Assembly: GCF_021343995.1 (NCBI RefSeq)
Contig: NZ_JAJTTE010000001.1
Coordinates: 62,001-126,000, forward strand
DNA length: 64,000 nucleotides
Direction: 5' to 3'
DNA from: Pseudonocardia terrae
GTDB lineage: Bacteria; Actinomycetota; Actinomycetes; Mycobacteriales; Pseudonocardiaceae
How positions within the stretch are numbered: position 1 is the first letter of the stretch; the number at the start of each line of letters is the position of its first letter. A model generated the notes under the pieces. It ran no database searches. It was not told the origin of the DNA and saw nothing but the letters and a program-made list of their open reading frames with translations. This document shows positions 44,472 to 52,329 of the stretch, piece after piece. Both the position numbers and the translations under genes were made by a program.

Positions 44472-44483
44472 GTGGCATGCCAC
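44472..44483. promoter_or_regulatory. Palindrome upstream of aldehyde dehydrogenase
   Basis: GTGGCATGCCAC, a perfect 12-bp palindrome 41 bp upstream of the aldehyde dehydrogenase start. The TGGCATGCCA core resembles GntR- or LacI-type sites; the regulator is unknown. Confidence 0.4.
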
Positions 44484-44508
44484 ACTCCAGAGGCGTCACG
44501 CGACCCCG

Positions 44509-45759
44509 TCACGCCACATCGTCGAGTCCCTTCCGGACGGCGTCGGCGAGCAGGTCGAGGTGCTCCTCGGTCGCGGTGAGCGGCGGGGAGAAGCCGAGCG
44601 AGGAGACCATCGGCCGGACGAGCACGCCGTGCTCGCGCACCGCGTTCGCGACCACACCGGGCAGGCCGGGCGTCGCGGCGAGGCGTTCGGGGTCGAGCTC
44701 GAGCGCGCCGAGGAAGCCGGTGCCGCCCCGGGCGTGGTCGACGAGCGGGTGGTCGGCCAGGCCGGCGAGGCGCTCGGCCAGCGGGCCCTCCAGGTCGGTG
44801 GCCCGCTCGAACAGGCCGTCGCGCTCGTAGACGGCGATCGTCGCGATCCCGGCGGCGCAGGCGGCGGGGTGCCCGGAGTAGGTCTGGCCGTGCCGGAACA
44901 CCCGGCCCGGCTCGTCCCAGAACGGGGCCGCCACCCGCCCCGACGCGACGACGCCGCCCAACGGCTGCACCCCGGACGTCACGCCCTTGGCGAAGACGAC
45001 GAGATCCGGCCGCACCCCGAAGCGCTCGATGCCGAACCAGTTCCCGAGCCGGCCGAACCCGCAGATCACGGCGTCGGCCACGAAGAGCACGCCGTGCCGC
45101 GCGCACACCTCGGCGGCGGCTTCGAGGTAGCCGGGCGGGGGCGGGAGCACGCCACCCGCGCCGATCACGGGCTCGCAGAAGAACGCGGCGACCCGCTCGG
45201 CGCCCAGCTCGCGGATGGTCTCCTCGAGCATCTCGGCGTCGTTCCACGCCGTCTGCACGACGTCCGGCACGAAGGGCGGGGCCACCCGGTTGCCGGGGAT
45301 GCCGGCCAGCGAGGTCCCGAGACCGTGCGTGCCGTGGTAGCTGTGCTCGCGGTGCAGCAGGATCGTGCGCTCGGGCTGCCCGGTCAGCGCGAAGTACGCC
45401 CGCGCCATCTTCGCGGCGGTGTCGATCGAGTCCCCGCCGCCGCTGGTGAAGAACACCCGCGGGTCGTCGAGCGGGGCGCGGGCGGCGATCTCGTCGGCCA
45501 GCCGCAGCGCCGGCTCGTTCGCGAAGTCGGTGAACAGGTGGTAGGCGTCGAGCGTCCGGAGCTGGGCGGCGACCGCGTCGACGATCTCCTTCCGCCCGTG
45601 CCCGGCGTTGGCGTACCAGAGGCTGGCCGTCGCGTCGAGGTACCGGGTGCCGGCGGCGTCCCAGAGCCAGACGTCCTCGGCGCGGGTGATCGTCACCTGC
45701 GACCGCCGTACCGCGTGCATCGCGGCGAACGGGTGCCAGAGGGTCTCGGTGCCGGTCAC
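44509..45759 (-). CDS. Class III (omega) aminotransferase, PLP-dependent
   Basis: 416 residues. PLP features: VFFTSGGGDSIDTAAKMARAYF (phosphate cup), HREHSYHGTHGLGTSLAG, DAVICGFGRLGNWFGIERFGVRPDLVVFAKGVTSGVQPLGGV with the cofactor Lys in AKGVTSG. These enzymes move an amino group from a terminal amine (omega-amino acid, diamine or beta-alanine type) to a keto acid, leaving an aldehyde that the neighbouring dehydrogenase could oxidise. GTG start; divergent from dienelactone hydrolase. Confidence 0.92.
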   Translation of the reverse strand: MTGTETLWHPFAAMHAVRRSQVTITRAEDVWLWDAAGTRYLDATASLWYANAGHGRKEIVDAVAAQLRTLDAYHLFTDFANEPALRLADEIAARAPLDDPRVFFTSGGGDSIDTAAKMARAYFALTGQPERTILLHREHSYHGTHGLGTSLAGIPGNRVAPPFVPDVVQTAWNDAEMLEETIRELGAERVAAFFCEPVIGAGGVLPPPPGYLEAAAEVCARHGVLFVADAVICGFGRLGNWFGIERFGVRPDLVVFAKGVTSGVQPLGGVVASGRVAAPFWDEPGRVFRHGQTYSGHPAACAAGIATIAVYERDGLFERATDLEGPLAERLAGLADHPLVDHARGGTGFLGALELDPERLAATPGLPGVVANAVREHGVLVRPMVSSLGFSPPLTATEEHLDLLADAVRKGLDDVA

Positions 45760-45869
45760 GGTGTCTCCTTCGGATCGGTTCGGACGGTACGTGCGCGGGT
45801 CCGGCTCGCCGGGGCCACGCTCGGGAGAGTAAGCAGGGCGGGAACACGAGATCTTCGAGGAGGCGCGAA

Positions 45870-46616
45870 GTGGCGTACGACGCCGTGCTGGCCGAGACCG
45901 TGGGCATCCGCGGCCACGGCGACGACCTGGTCGAGGCCTACACCGCCCGGCCGCTGGCCCCCGGCCCCCGCGGCGGGGTCATCGTGATCCACCACATGCC
46001 CGGTTACGACCGGGAGTCCAAGGAGGTCGTCCGTCGCTTCGCGGTGCTCGGCTACGACGCGATCTGCGTGAACCTCTACAGCCGCGAAGCGCCCGGCGCC
46101 GCCCCGGACGACGCGGCCGCGACCGCCCGCGCCCGGGGCGGCGTGCCGGACGAGCGGTTCGTCGGCGACGCGAGGGGCGCGGCCCGGTGGCTGCGCGACC
46201 TGCCGACGTCGAACGGCAAGGTGGGCTCGATCGGCTACTGCTCCGGTGGCCGGCAGGCCTTCCTGACCACCGTCGAGGTCGACGTCCAGGCGGCCGTGGA
46301 CTGCTACGGCGCGTTCGTCGTCGGGACGCCGCCCGAGGGGTTCCCGCTGCAGGTGCAGCCGCTCGCCGACCGGGTCCCCGAGGTGCGGGCACCGATCCTG
46401 GGCCTGTTCGGGAACGACGACTCCTACCCGTCGCCCGAGCAGGTCGACGAGCTGGAGAAGCTGCTGCAGGAGAGCGGCAAGACCTACGAGTTCCACCGCT
46501 ACGACGGCGCCGGGCACGCCTTCTTCTCCGTCGACCGGCCGAGCTACCGCCCGGAGGCGGCCGTCGACGGCTGGCGCCACGTCGAGGCGTTCTTCGCGAC
46601 TCACCTGGCGGGCTGA
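45870..46616 (+). CDS. Dienelactone hydrolase family protein
   Basis: 248 residues from GTG, GAGGAGG upstream. Alpha/beta-hydrolase with the cysteine nucleophile Cys124 in IGYCSGGRQAF, Asp in LFGNDDSYPSPEQ and His in DGAGHAFFS: the Cys-Asp-His triad of dienelactone hydrolases. Natural substrate unknown; the class opens lactones in aromatic catabolism. DUF6295 follows after 3 bp and is probably translated with it. Confidence 0.93.
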   Translation: MAYDAVLAETVGIRGHGDDLVEAYTARPLAPGPRGGVIVIHHMPGYDRESKEVVRRFAVLGYDAICVNLYSREAPGAAPDDAAATARARGGVPDERFVGDARGAARWLRDLPTSNGKVGSIGYCSGGRQAFLTTVEVDVQAAVDCYGAFVVGTPPEGFPLQVQPLADRVPEVRAPILGLFGNDDSYPSPEQVDELEKLLQESGKTYEFHRYDGAGHAFFSVDRPSYRPEAAVDGWRHVEAFFATHLAG

Positions 46617-46619
46617 CCC

Positions 46620-46877
46620 GTGTGCACCTACTCCACGGAGAAGATCGAGGTCGCGCGCAGCAGCGGGAAGGGGCCCGAGGGCTGGTTCCCGCTGCGCACC
46701 GCCACGGTCTACTACGACCACCCCGTGCACGCCCCGGACGAGCACACGGTCAACATCGACTTCCTCAACCCCGAGCAGGGGCCGGGGGCGCGGGTCGCGG
46801 TGGAGCTGAGCCTCGACACGGCCCGTGAGCTGCTGGCCGCGCTGCAGACGACCGTGGAGCGCGCCGCGCACCACTGA
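46620..46877 (+). CDS. DUF6295 family protein
   Basis: 85 residues starting MCTYSTEKIEVARSSGKGPEGWFPLRTATVYYDHPVHAPDEHTVNIDFLN, which I recognise as DUF6295; a compact beta-rich domain with an amphipathic helix at the end (LDTARELLAALQTTVERA). It follows the dienelactone hydrolase gene by three bases, so the two appear functionally linked, but no role is known. Confidence 0.8.
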   Translation: MCTYSTEKIEVARSSGKGPEGWFPLRTATVYYDHPVHAPDEHTVNIDFLNPEQGPGARVAVELSLDTARELLAALQTTVERAAHH

Positions 46878-46891
46878 GCGGTATTCCCGGG

Positions 46892-46947
46892 CCACCGTTC
46901 GTGCTCTCCTCTTCCGGGGCGGACGACGAGGGGAGCACGGACGGTGG
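46892..46947 (+). other. 20-bp stem-loop covering the ribosome site and start codon of the DUF5995 gene
   Basis: Arms 46892-46911 and 46928-46947 pair over all 20 positions in RNA (18 Watson-Crick, 2 G-U) with a 16-nt loop. The downstream arm includes the GGGGAG ribosome site and the GTG start at 46944. It may end transcription of the upstream pair or restrain translation of the DUF5995 gene. Confidence 0.6.
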
Positions 46948-47720
46948 CGACGGTGGCACGGAACCTGACGGACTGCTGCAGCGAGGTCACGAGCATCCCG
47001 GACGTGGTCAAGGTGCTCGGGGCGATCCGGGACGCGTCGGCCGAGGACATCCTCGCACCGAAGGTCGACGGGATCTCGTGCTTCTCGCGGCTCTACACGA
47101 TCATCACGCAGAACGTGCTCGACACGGTCGAGGGCAACAAGCAGGAACGGACGTTCCAGGACCCGGCGTTCCTGACCGAGCTCGACCTGCAGTTCGCTCG
47201 CCGCTACCTCGCGGCGATCAGGGCGTACGAGGCCGGCGAGCGGAGCACGCCGCGGGCCTGGAGCGTGCTGTTCGACCGGCGCCGCGACCAGGACATCCAC
47301 CACGTCAACTTCGCCGCCGCCGGCGTGAACGCGCACGTCAACTACGACCTGACGTTCGCGCTGCTCGAGACCTGGAAGAAGTACCCACCGACGGCCGCCC
47401 GCCGGTCCGACTACGACCAGGTCAACGACATCTTCGCGGAGGAGATGGACCAGCTCCGCGAGGACTTCGGCGCCTTCCTCGCCGAGACCCGCGACGGTGG
47501 CCTGCTCGACCGCTTCGGCAACTCGGCCTCCGACCTGGTGGTCCGGCTGACGCGCGGGCTGGCGTGGGACGCCGCGCACGACGTCTGGCAGCACTACGAC
47601 TCCACCCAGGATGGTGGCGGGCAGAAGTATCAGGACAGCTGGGCCGACGCCGACCGCCGGCTCGACCGCAGCGCCCAGCTCCTCGGCTGGATGATCCTCA
47701 AGTCGCCCGACCTGCCCTGA
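46944..47720 (+). CDS. DUF5995 family protein
   Basis: 258 residues from GTG. All-helical, with the DUF5995 mark HHVNFAAAGVNAHVNYDLTFALL and the earlier CFSRLYTIITQNVLDTVEGNKQERTF. The conserved His and Asn residues suggest a metal- or haem-like site, but the family has no known function. The start codon is locked in a long stem-loop. It ends convergently 7 bp from the thiamine-diphosphate enzyme gene. Confidence 0.88.
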   Translation: MATVARNLTDCCSEVTSIPDVVKVLGAIRDASAEDILAPKVDGISCFSRLYTIITQNVLDTVEGNKQERTFQDPAFLTELDLQFARRYLAAIRAYEAGERSTPRAWSVLFDRRRDQDIHHVNFAAAGVNAHVNYDLTFALLETWKKYPPTAARRSDYDQVNDIFAEEMDQLREDFGAFLAETRDGGLLDRFGNSASDLVVRLTRGLAWDAAHDVWQHYDSTQDGGGQKYQDSWADADRRLDRSAQLLGWMILKSPDLP

Positions 47721-47727
47721 CCCCACC

Positions 47728-49398
47728 TCACACCCCGCGCGGCTGGAGGATCTCCGGGTCGACGTCGAGGTGCAGGACCGCGGCCCGGCCCCCCGCGACG
47801 GCGGCGAGGGCGCGGTCGAGCGCGGCCGGGACGTCGTCGGTGCGGGAGACCCGCTCCCCGTGCAGGCCGAACGAGCGGGCGAGCGCGCCGAAGTCCGGGT
47901 TGACCAGCGCGGTGCCGCTGGGCCGGCCCGGGTGGTGGCGCTGCTGGTGCTGACGGATCGTGCCGTAGCCGGAGTTGTCGGCGATCAGCACGAGCGGGGC
48001 GGCGCCGTACGCGGCGGCGGTGGCGAGCTCCTGACCGTTCATGAGGAAGCAGCCGTCGCCGGCCACGCAGACCACCTGCCGGCCGGGGTGCACGAGCGCG
48101 GCGGCGACGGCCGCGGGCAGCCCGTAGCCCATCGCCCCGTTGCGCGGGGCGAGCAGCGAGGGGAAGGCGTGCCGCGGCAGGAACCGTTGCGCCCAGATCG
48201 CGTGCTGCCCGGCACCGTGGGCGACGATGGCGTCCGGCGTCATGCGCTCCGCCAGCGCGGCCGCGGCGCGGTCGAGGTCGACGAACTCGCCGTCGACCGG
48301 CCCGCCGGGCGTCGCGAACCGCTCGCGGGCCGCGCGCAGCTCGTCCCACCAGGCCGGGTCCGCCGCGGGTCCCTCGGGCAGCGCGGCGGCGAAGGCGGCC
48401 GGGGTGGCGAGCAGGTGCAGGTCGACGCGGCGCTGGTGGGCCCGCAGGTCGGGGTCGGCGGACACGACGACCGTCGGGGCCTCGGGGTTCCCGTGGGTGT
48501 AGCCGCCGGACAGCACGTCGCCGTACTGCCCCCCGACGAAGAGCAGCAGGTCGGCGCGGTCGAGGGCGTCGAGCAGTCCCGGGTCCGAGCCGTAGCCGAA
48601 CCAACCGGCGTAGGCCGGGCTGTCGTGGTCGACCATGTCCTGGCACCGCCAGTCCGCGACGACGGGGAAGCGCCGCCGCTCGCACCAGGCGGTGACCGCG
48701 GCCGTCGCGTCGGCCGTCCAGCCGGTCCCGCCGACGATCACGAGCGGCCGCTCGGCCCCGGCGAGGAGCACCTCCAGCTCCTCCGCCTGGGCGGGGGAGA
48801 CCGCACCGCCGGAGAAGGCACGCGCGGGGACGACCGGCGCCGAGGTCTTGGCCGTGAGGACGTCCTCGGGCAGACCGATCACCACCGGGCCGGGCCGGCC
48901 CGCCGTCGCCACCGCGAACGCCTCCGCGACCTGCTCGGCCGCCCGCTCGGGCCGGTCGAGGGTGATCACCCGCTTCGCGGTGGTGCCGAACCATCCGCCG
49001 AGGGAGAACTCCTGGAAGGACTCCCGGTCCCGGTCGGCGACCGGGATCAGTCCGACGAGCAGGACCAGCGGCGTGGCGTCCTGCCACGCGGTGTGCACCG
49101 CGATGGCGGCGTTGGCCGCGCCCGGGCCGCGGGTCACGGCGGCGACGCCGGGCCGGCCCGTCAGCCGGGCCTCGGCGATCGCCATGAACCCGGCCCCGCC
49201 CTCCTGCCGGCAGACGACCATCTCGACCGGGGAGTCGTGCAGCGCGTCGAGCACCTCGAGGTAGCTCTCGCCGGGCACGCCGTACACCCGCGGCACCCCG
49301 AGCGCCTCCAGCTGCGCGACGAGCAGCGCCCCCGCCGTCCGTTCCACGCCGGTCCGCTCCGTGCGTTCCGTGCCGGTCCGTTCCGTCCCGTCAGCCAC
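47728..49398 (-). CDS. Thiamine-diphosphate-dependent enzyme (acetolactate synthase-like)
   Basis: 556 residues. PYR domain with the catalytic Glu in VYGVPGESYLEVLDAL, a central Rossmann domain, and a PP domain with GDGCFLMNGQELATAAAYGAAPLVLIADNSGYG (GDG to N motif for Mg-ThDP). It resembles the acetolactate synthase/benzoylformate decarboxylase superfamily and probably decarboxylates or ligates a 2-keto acid. It is the last gene of the ureAB-ureC operon and overlaps the transporter gene by 8 bp. The first 17 residues are a TERTG-type repeat; GTG 49347 may be the true start. Confidence 0.88.
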   Translation of the reverse strand: MADGTERTGTERTERTGVERTAGALLVAQLEALGVPRVYGVPGESYLEVLDALHDSPVEMVVCRQEGGAGFMAIAEARLTGRPGVAAVTRGPGAANAAIAVHTAWQDATPLVLLVGLIPVADRDRESFQEFSLGGWFGTTAKRVITLDRPERAAEQVAEAFAVATAGRPGPVVIGLPEDVLTAKTSAPVVPARAFSGGAVSPAQAEELEVLLAGAERPLVIVGGTGWTADATAAVTAWCERRRFPVVADWRCQDMVDHDSPAYAGWFGYGSDPGLLDALDRADLLLFVGGQYGDVLSGGYTHGNPEAPTVVVSADPDLRAHQRRVDLHLLATPAAFAAALPEGPAADPAWWDELRAARERFATPGGPVDGEFVDLDRAAAALAERMTPDAIVAHGAGQHAIWAQRFLPRHAFPSLLAPRNGAMGYGLPAAVAAALVHPGRQVVCVAGDGCFLMNGQELATAAAYGAAPLVLIADNSGYGTIRQHQQRHHPGRPSGTALVNPDFGALARSFGLHGERVSRTDDVPAALDRALAAVAGGRAAVLHLDVDPEILQPRGV

Positions 49399-50707
49399 GG
49401 ACGTCCTCCACGACCTCGTCGTCGCGCCCCAGCGCGACCTTCGGTGCGAGCATGCCCGAGATCGCGGTGATCAGGGCGATGACGATCAGCAGGACCGCGG
49501 CGGTCCACGAGGCCCCGCCGGCCCCGGCGAGGAAGGCGGCCGCGACGAGCGGGACGAACCCGCTGACCACGCCGGCGACGTTGGCCGACAGGGCCACGCC
49601 GGAGTACCGCAGCCGCGCCGGGAACAGCTCGGTGAGCAGCGCGCCGGAGACCGCGTAGGGCACCGACAGGCAGGCGACGCCCAACGTGACGCCGATGATC
49701 ACCAGCGTGGCCGACCTGGAGTCGATCAGCCAGAACATCGGGAAGGCGGCGATCGCCGAGAACACGGCGCCGGCGACGGTGATCCTGGCCGCGCCGTACC
49801 GCTCCGCGAGCCGGCCGCCGGTGATCAGCACGGCGATCTCCACCGCGGCCGCGACGAGCGTGGCGGCGAGCATCAGCGACGACGGGAGCTTGAGCGTGGC
49901 CGTGCCGTAGCTGATCACGAACGTGGTGGCCAGGTAGAACCCGCCGACGCCGAGGAACGCCGAGCCGGCGCCCACCAGCAGCTGCGGGAGCGAGTGCACC
50001 ACGACGTCCTTGACCGGCGAGCTGGCCCGCTCGTCCTCGGCCAGCAGCTGCTCGAACAGCGGCGACTCCTCGACCCGGCGGCGCAGGTACAGCGCGACGC
50101 CGAGCAGCGGGAAGGCGATCAGGAACGGGATCCGCCAGCCCCAGGAGTCGAAGCTGTCCTTCGGCAGCGCGGACACGGCGAGGAATGCGCCCGACGACAG
50201 CAGCGTGCCGATGGGCGAGCCGATCTGGGGCATCGCCGCGTACCGGCCGCGCTTGTCCTTCGGCGCGTGCTCCACGGCGAGCGTCACCGCGCCGCCCCAC
50301 TCGCCGCCGACGGCGATGCCCTGCAGCAGGCGCAGCGCGGTGAGCGCGATCGGCGCGAGCACGCCGATCGACAGGGCCGTCGGCAGGACGCCGATCACAC
50401 CGGTGACGACGCCGATCATGGTCACGGTGATGAGCAGGCAGGTCCGCCGGCCGATGCGGTCGCCGAGGTGCCCGAAGAGGATCGCGCCCAGCGGCCGGGC
50501 GGCGAACCCGACGGCGAAGGTGGCGAACGCCGCCAGCGTGGCCGCGACCGGCGAGCCGGTGAAGAACAGGTGGTTGAACACCAGCGAGGCGGCGGTGCCG
50601 AAGAGGAAGAAGTCGTACCACTCGAGAGCGGTGCCGACGAAGGCGCCGAAGGCGACCGTGCGCGCCTCGCGATCGCTGACGGTCGCGGCGCGGACCGGTG
50701 AGCTCAT
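49391..50707 (-). CDS. MHS-family major facilitator transporter
   Basis: 438 residues, 12 predicted membrane helices. VAFGAFVGTALEWYDFFLFGTAASLVFNHLFF is the hallmark of metabolite:H+ symporters (ShiA, KgtP, ProP group), and FGHLGDRIGRRTCLL is the loop 2-3 MFS motif; LQGIAVGGEWGGAVTLAVEHAP follows. Imports a carboxylate, betaine or related solute. ATGA overlap with the amidohydrolase gene and 8-bp overlap with the ThDP-enzyme gene show it belongs to the urease-like operon; its solute is presumably that operon's substrate. Confidence 0.93.
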   Translation of the reverse strand: MSSPVRAATVSDREARTVAFGAFVGTALEWYDFFLFGTAASLVFNHLFFTGSPVAATLAAFATFAVGFAARPLGAILFGHLGDRIGRRTCLLITVTMIGVVTGVIGVLPTALSIGVLAPIALTALRLLQGIAVGGEWGGAVTLAVEHAPKDKRGRYAAMPQIGSPIGTLLSSGAFLAVSALPKDSFDSWGWRIPFLIAFPLLGVALYLRRRVEESPLFEQLLAEDERASSPVKDVVVHSLPQLLVGAGSAFLGVGGFYLATTFVISYGTATLKLPSSLMLAATLVAAAVEIAVLITGGRLAERYGAARITVAGAVFSAIAAFPMFWLIDSRSATLVIIGVTLGVACLSVPYAVSGALLTELFPARLRYSGVALSANVAGVVSGFVPLVAAAFLAGAGGASWTAAVLLIVIALITAISGMLAPKVALGRDDEVVEDVRG

Positions 50708-52329
50708 GACAACTCCAGGGGATCGAGACCGAGCGTGGCGGAGCCGTGGGTGGGGCGGCCGCCGAGGAGGGTCGCGACCACCTCGGTCGCGCCGATCCGG
50801 TCGGCGGGCAGGGACAGCGGGTCGTCGCCGAGGACGACCAGGTCGGCGTGCTTGCCCGGGGTGAGCGAGCCGCGGACGTGGTCGTCGCCGGCGGTCCAGG
50901 CGGCGTCGAGGGTGTAGGCGCGCAGGGCCGCCTCGGCCGACACCCGCTCGTCGGGGCCGAGCACCGCGCCGTCCCGGGTGCGTCGCTCGACCATGGACTG
51001 GATGCCGAGCAGCGGCGCCCCCGACGCGACCGGCCGGTCCGAGCTGCCGGGCACGCGCAGCCCGGCGCGGTGGAAGCCGGCCACCCGGTACAGCGAGTCG
51101 GCCCGGTCGGGCCCGACGGCGGCGGCCATCGTGTCGCCGATCTCGTACAGGAACCGGGTCTGCGGTACGGGCGTGACGCCGAGGTCGGCCATCCGCGCGA
51201 TCTGCGCCTCGCTGGTCACGGCGGCGTGCTCGATCCGGTGCCGCACCTCCGGGCGCGGCCGCTCCTTCTGGGCCTCGGCGAACGTGTCGAGGGCGAGGTC
51301 CACGGCGCGGTCGCCGATGGCGTGCGCGGCGACGGTCCAACCGGACACGTGCGCGTCGACCACCCGCCTGCGCAGCAGCTCGGCGTCCTCCTGCAGGTAG
51401 CCGTGGGAGTGCCGGTCGCAGAAGGGGTGCAGCATCGCCGCGGTGCGGGCCACGAGCGAGCCGTCGAGGAAGATCTTCATCGGCCCGAGCCGCAGCATGT
51501 CGTCGCCGAAGCCGGTGCGCAGGCCGAGGTCGAGGCCGAACCGGTCCGGGTCGCTCGCGTGACCGCGCAACGGGTGCAGGGCGTCGGAGACCGGCATGAC
51601 CTGCACGCGCACCGGCAACGGGCCGGCCTGCTGGTAGGCGCCGAGCTCGAGCCCGGAGCGCCCGATCCAGCCGCCGCCCACGCCGCACTCGGTGACGTGG
51701 GTGAGGCCCTCGGTCGCGTAGACCGCGGCGGCCCGCCGGATCGCCGCCGCGAGGTCGTCGAGCGGGTAGGGCACCACGAGGTCGGCGACCAGGTTCTGGG
51801 CCTGTTCCTCGAGCGTCCCGGTCGGCCCGTCGGCGTCGGTGACGACCACGCCGCCTTCGGGCACCGGCCGGTCGCCGATCAGCTCGAGCACCGGCGAGTT
51901 GACCGTGCAGACGTGCCCGGAGCGGTGCTTGAGCCAGACCTTGCGCCCACCCGCGGCGCGGTCCAGCGCGCGCCGGTGCGGGTGCCCGCCGAGGGTGGTG
52001 TCGTCGTAGCCGGCGCCGGTCACCCAGGCGTCGGCGGGCAGGGTCGCGGCACGCTCGGCGACGGCCGCGTAGAGCGCGTCGAGGTCGGGCAGGCCGGCGA
52101 GGTCGATGTCGGTGAGGGACTGGCCGAACCACGCCATGTGGTTGTGCGCGTCGCCGAAACCGGGGACCACGGTGGCGCCCTGCAGGTCGATCTCGCGGCG
52201 GGCGCGCACGCCGTCGGGATCGAGGGCGAACACGCGGCCCTGGTGGATCGCGACGGACCGGGCGCGGGCGTGGTCCTGGTCGAGGGTGTGGACGGTCGCG
52301 TTGTGCAGCAGCAGGTCGATCATGCTCAT
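50704..52329 (-). CDS. YtcJ-type amidohydrolase
   Basis: 541 residues. Amidohydrolase family 3: ATVVPGFGDAHNHMAWFG (H-x-H metal ligands), MKIFLDGSLVARTAAML, VAAHAIGDRAVDLALD, RHRIEHAAV and VPGSSDRPVASGAPLLGIQSMVERRT (Asp ligand). YtcJ enzymes hydrolyse N-formyl, N-acyl or cyclic amide/imide compounds, but most are uncharacterised. It starts in an ATGA overlap with ureC and ends in one with the transporter, so its substrate or product should feed or follow the urease-like enzyme. Confidence 0.92.
   Translation of the reverse strand: MSMIDLLLHNATVHTLDQDHARARSVAIHQGRVFALDPDGVRARREIDLQGATVVPGFGDAHNHMAWFGQSLTDIDLAGLPDLDALYAAVAERAATLPADAWVTGAGYDDTTLGGHPHRRALDRAAGGRKVWLKHRSGHVCTVNSPVLELIGDRPVPEGGVVVTDADGPTGTLEEQAQNLVADLVVPYPLDDLAAAIRRAAAVYATEGLTHVTECGVGGGWIGRSGLELGAYQQAGPLPVRVQVMPVSDALHPLRGHASDPDRFGLDLGLRTGFGDDMLRLGPMKIFLDGSLVARTAAMLHPFCDRHSHGYLQEDAELLRRRVVDAHVSGWTVAAHAIGDRAVDLALDTFAEAQKERPRPEVRHRIEHAAVTSEAQIARMADLGVTPVPQTRFLYEIGDTMAAAVGPDRADSLYRVAGFHRAGLRVPGSSDRPVASGAPLLGIQSMVERRTRDGAVLGPDERVSAEAALRAYTLDAAWTAGDDHVRGSLTPGKHADLVVLGDDPLSLPADRIGATEVVATLLGGRPTHGSATLGLDPLELS

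Noticed and set aside
41472..44483. A 1003-codon leftward frame over dinB and aldehyde dehydrogenase
   Set aside because: The real products are in other frames with full catalytic motifs.
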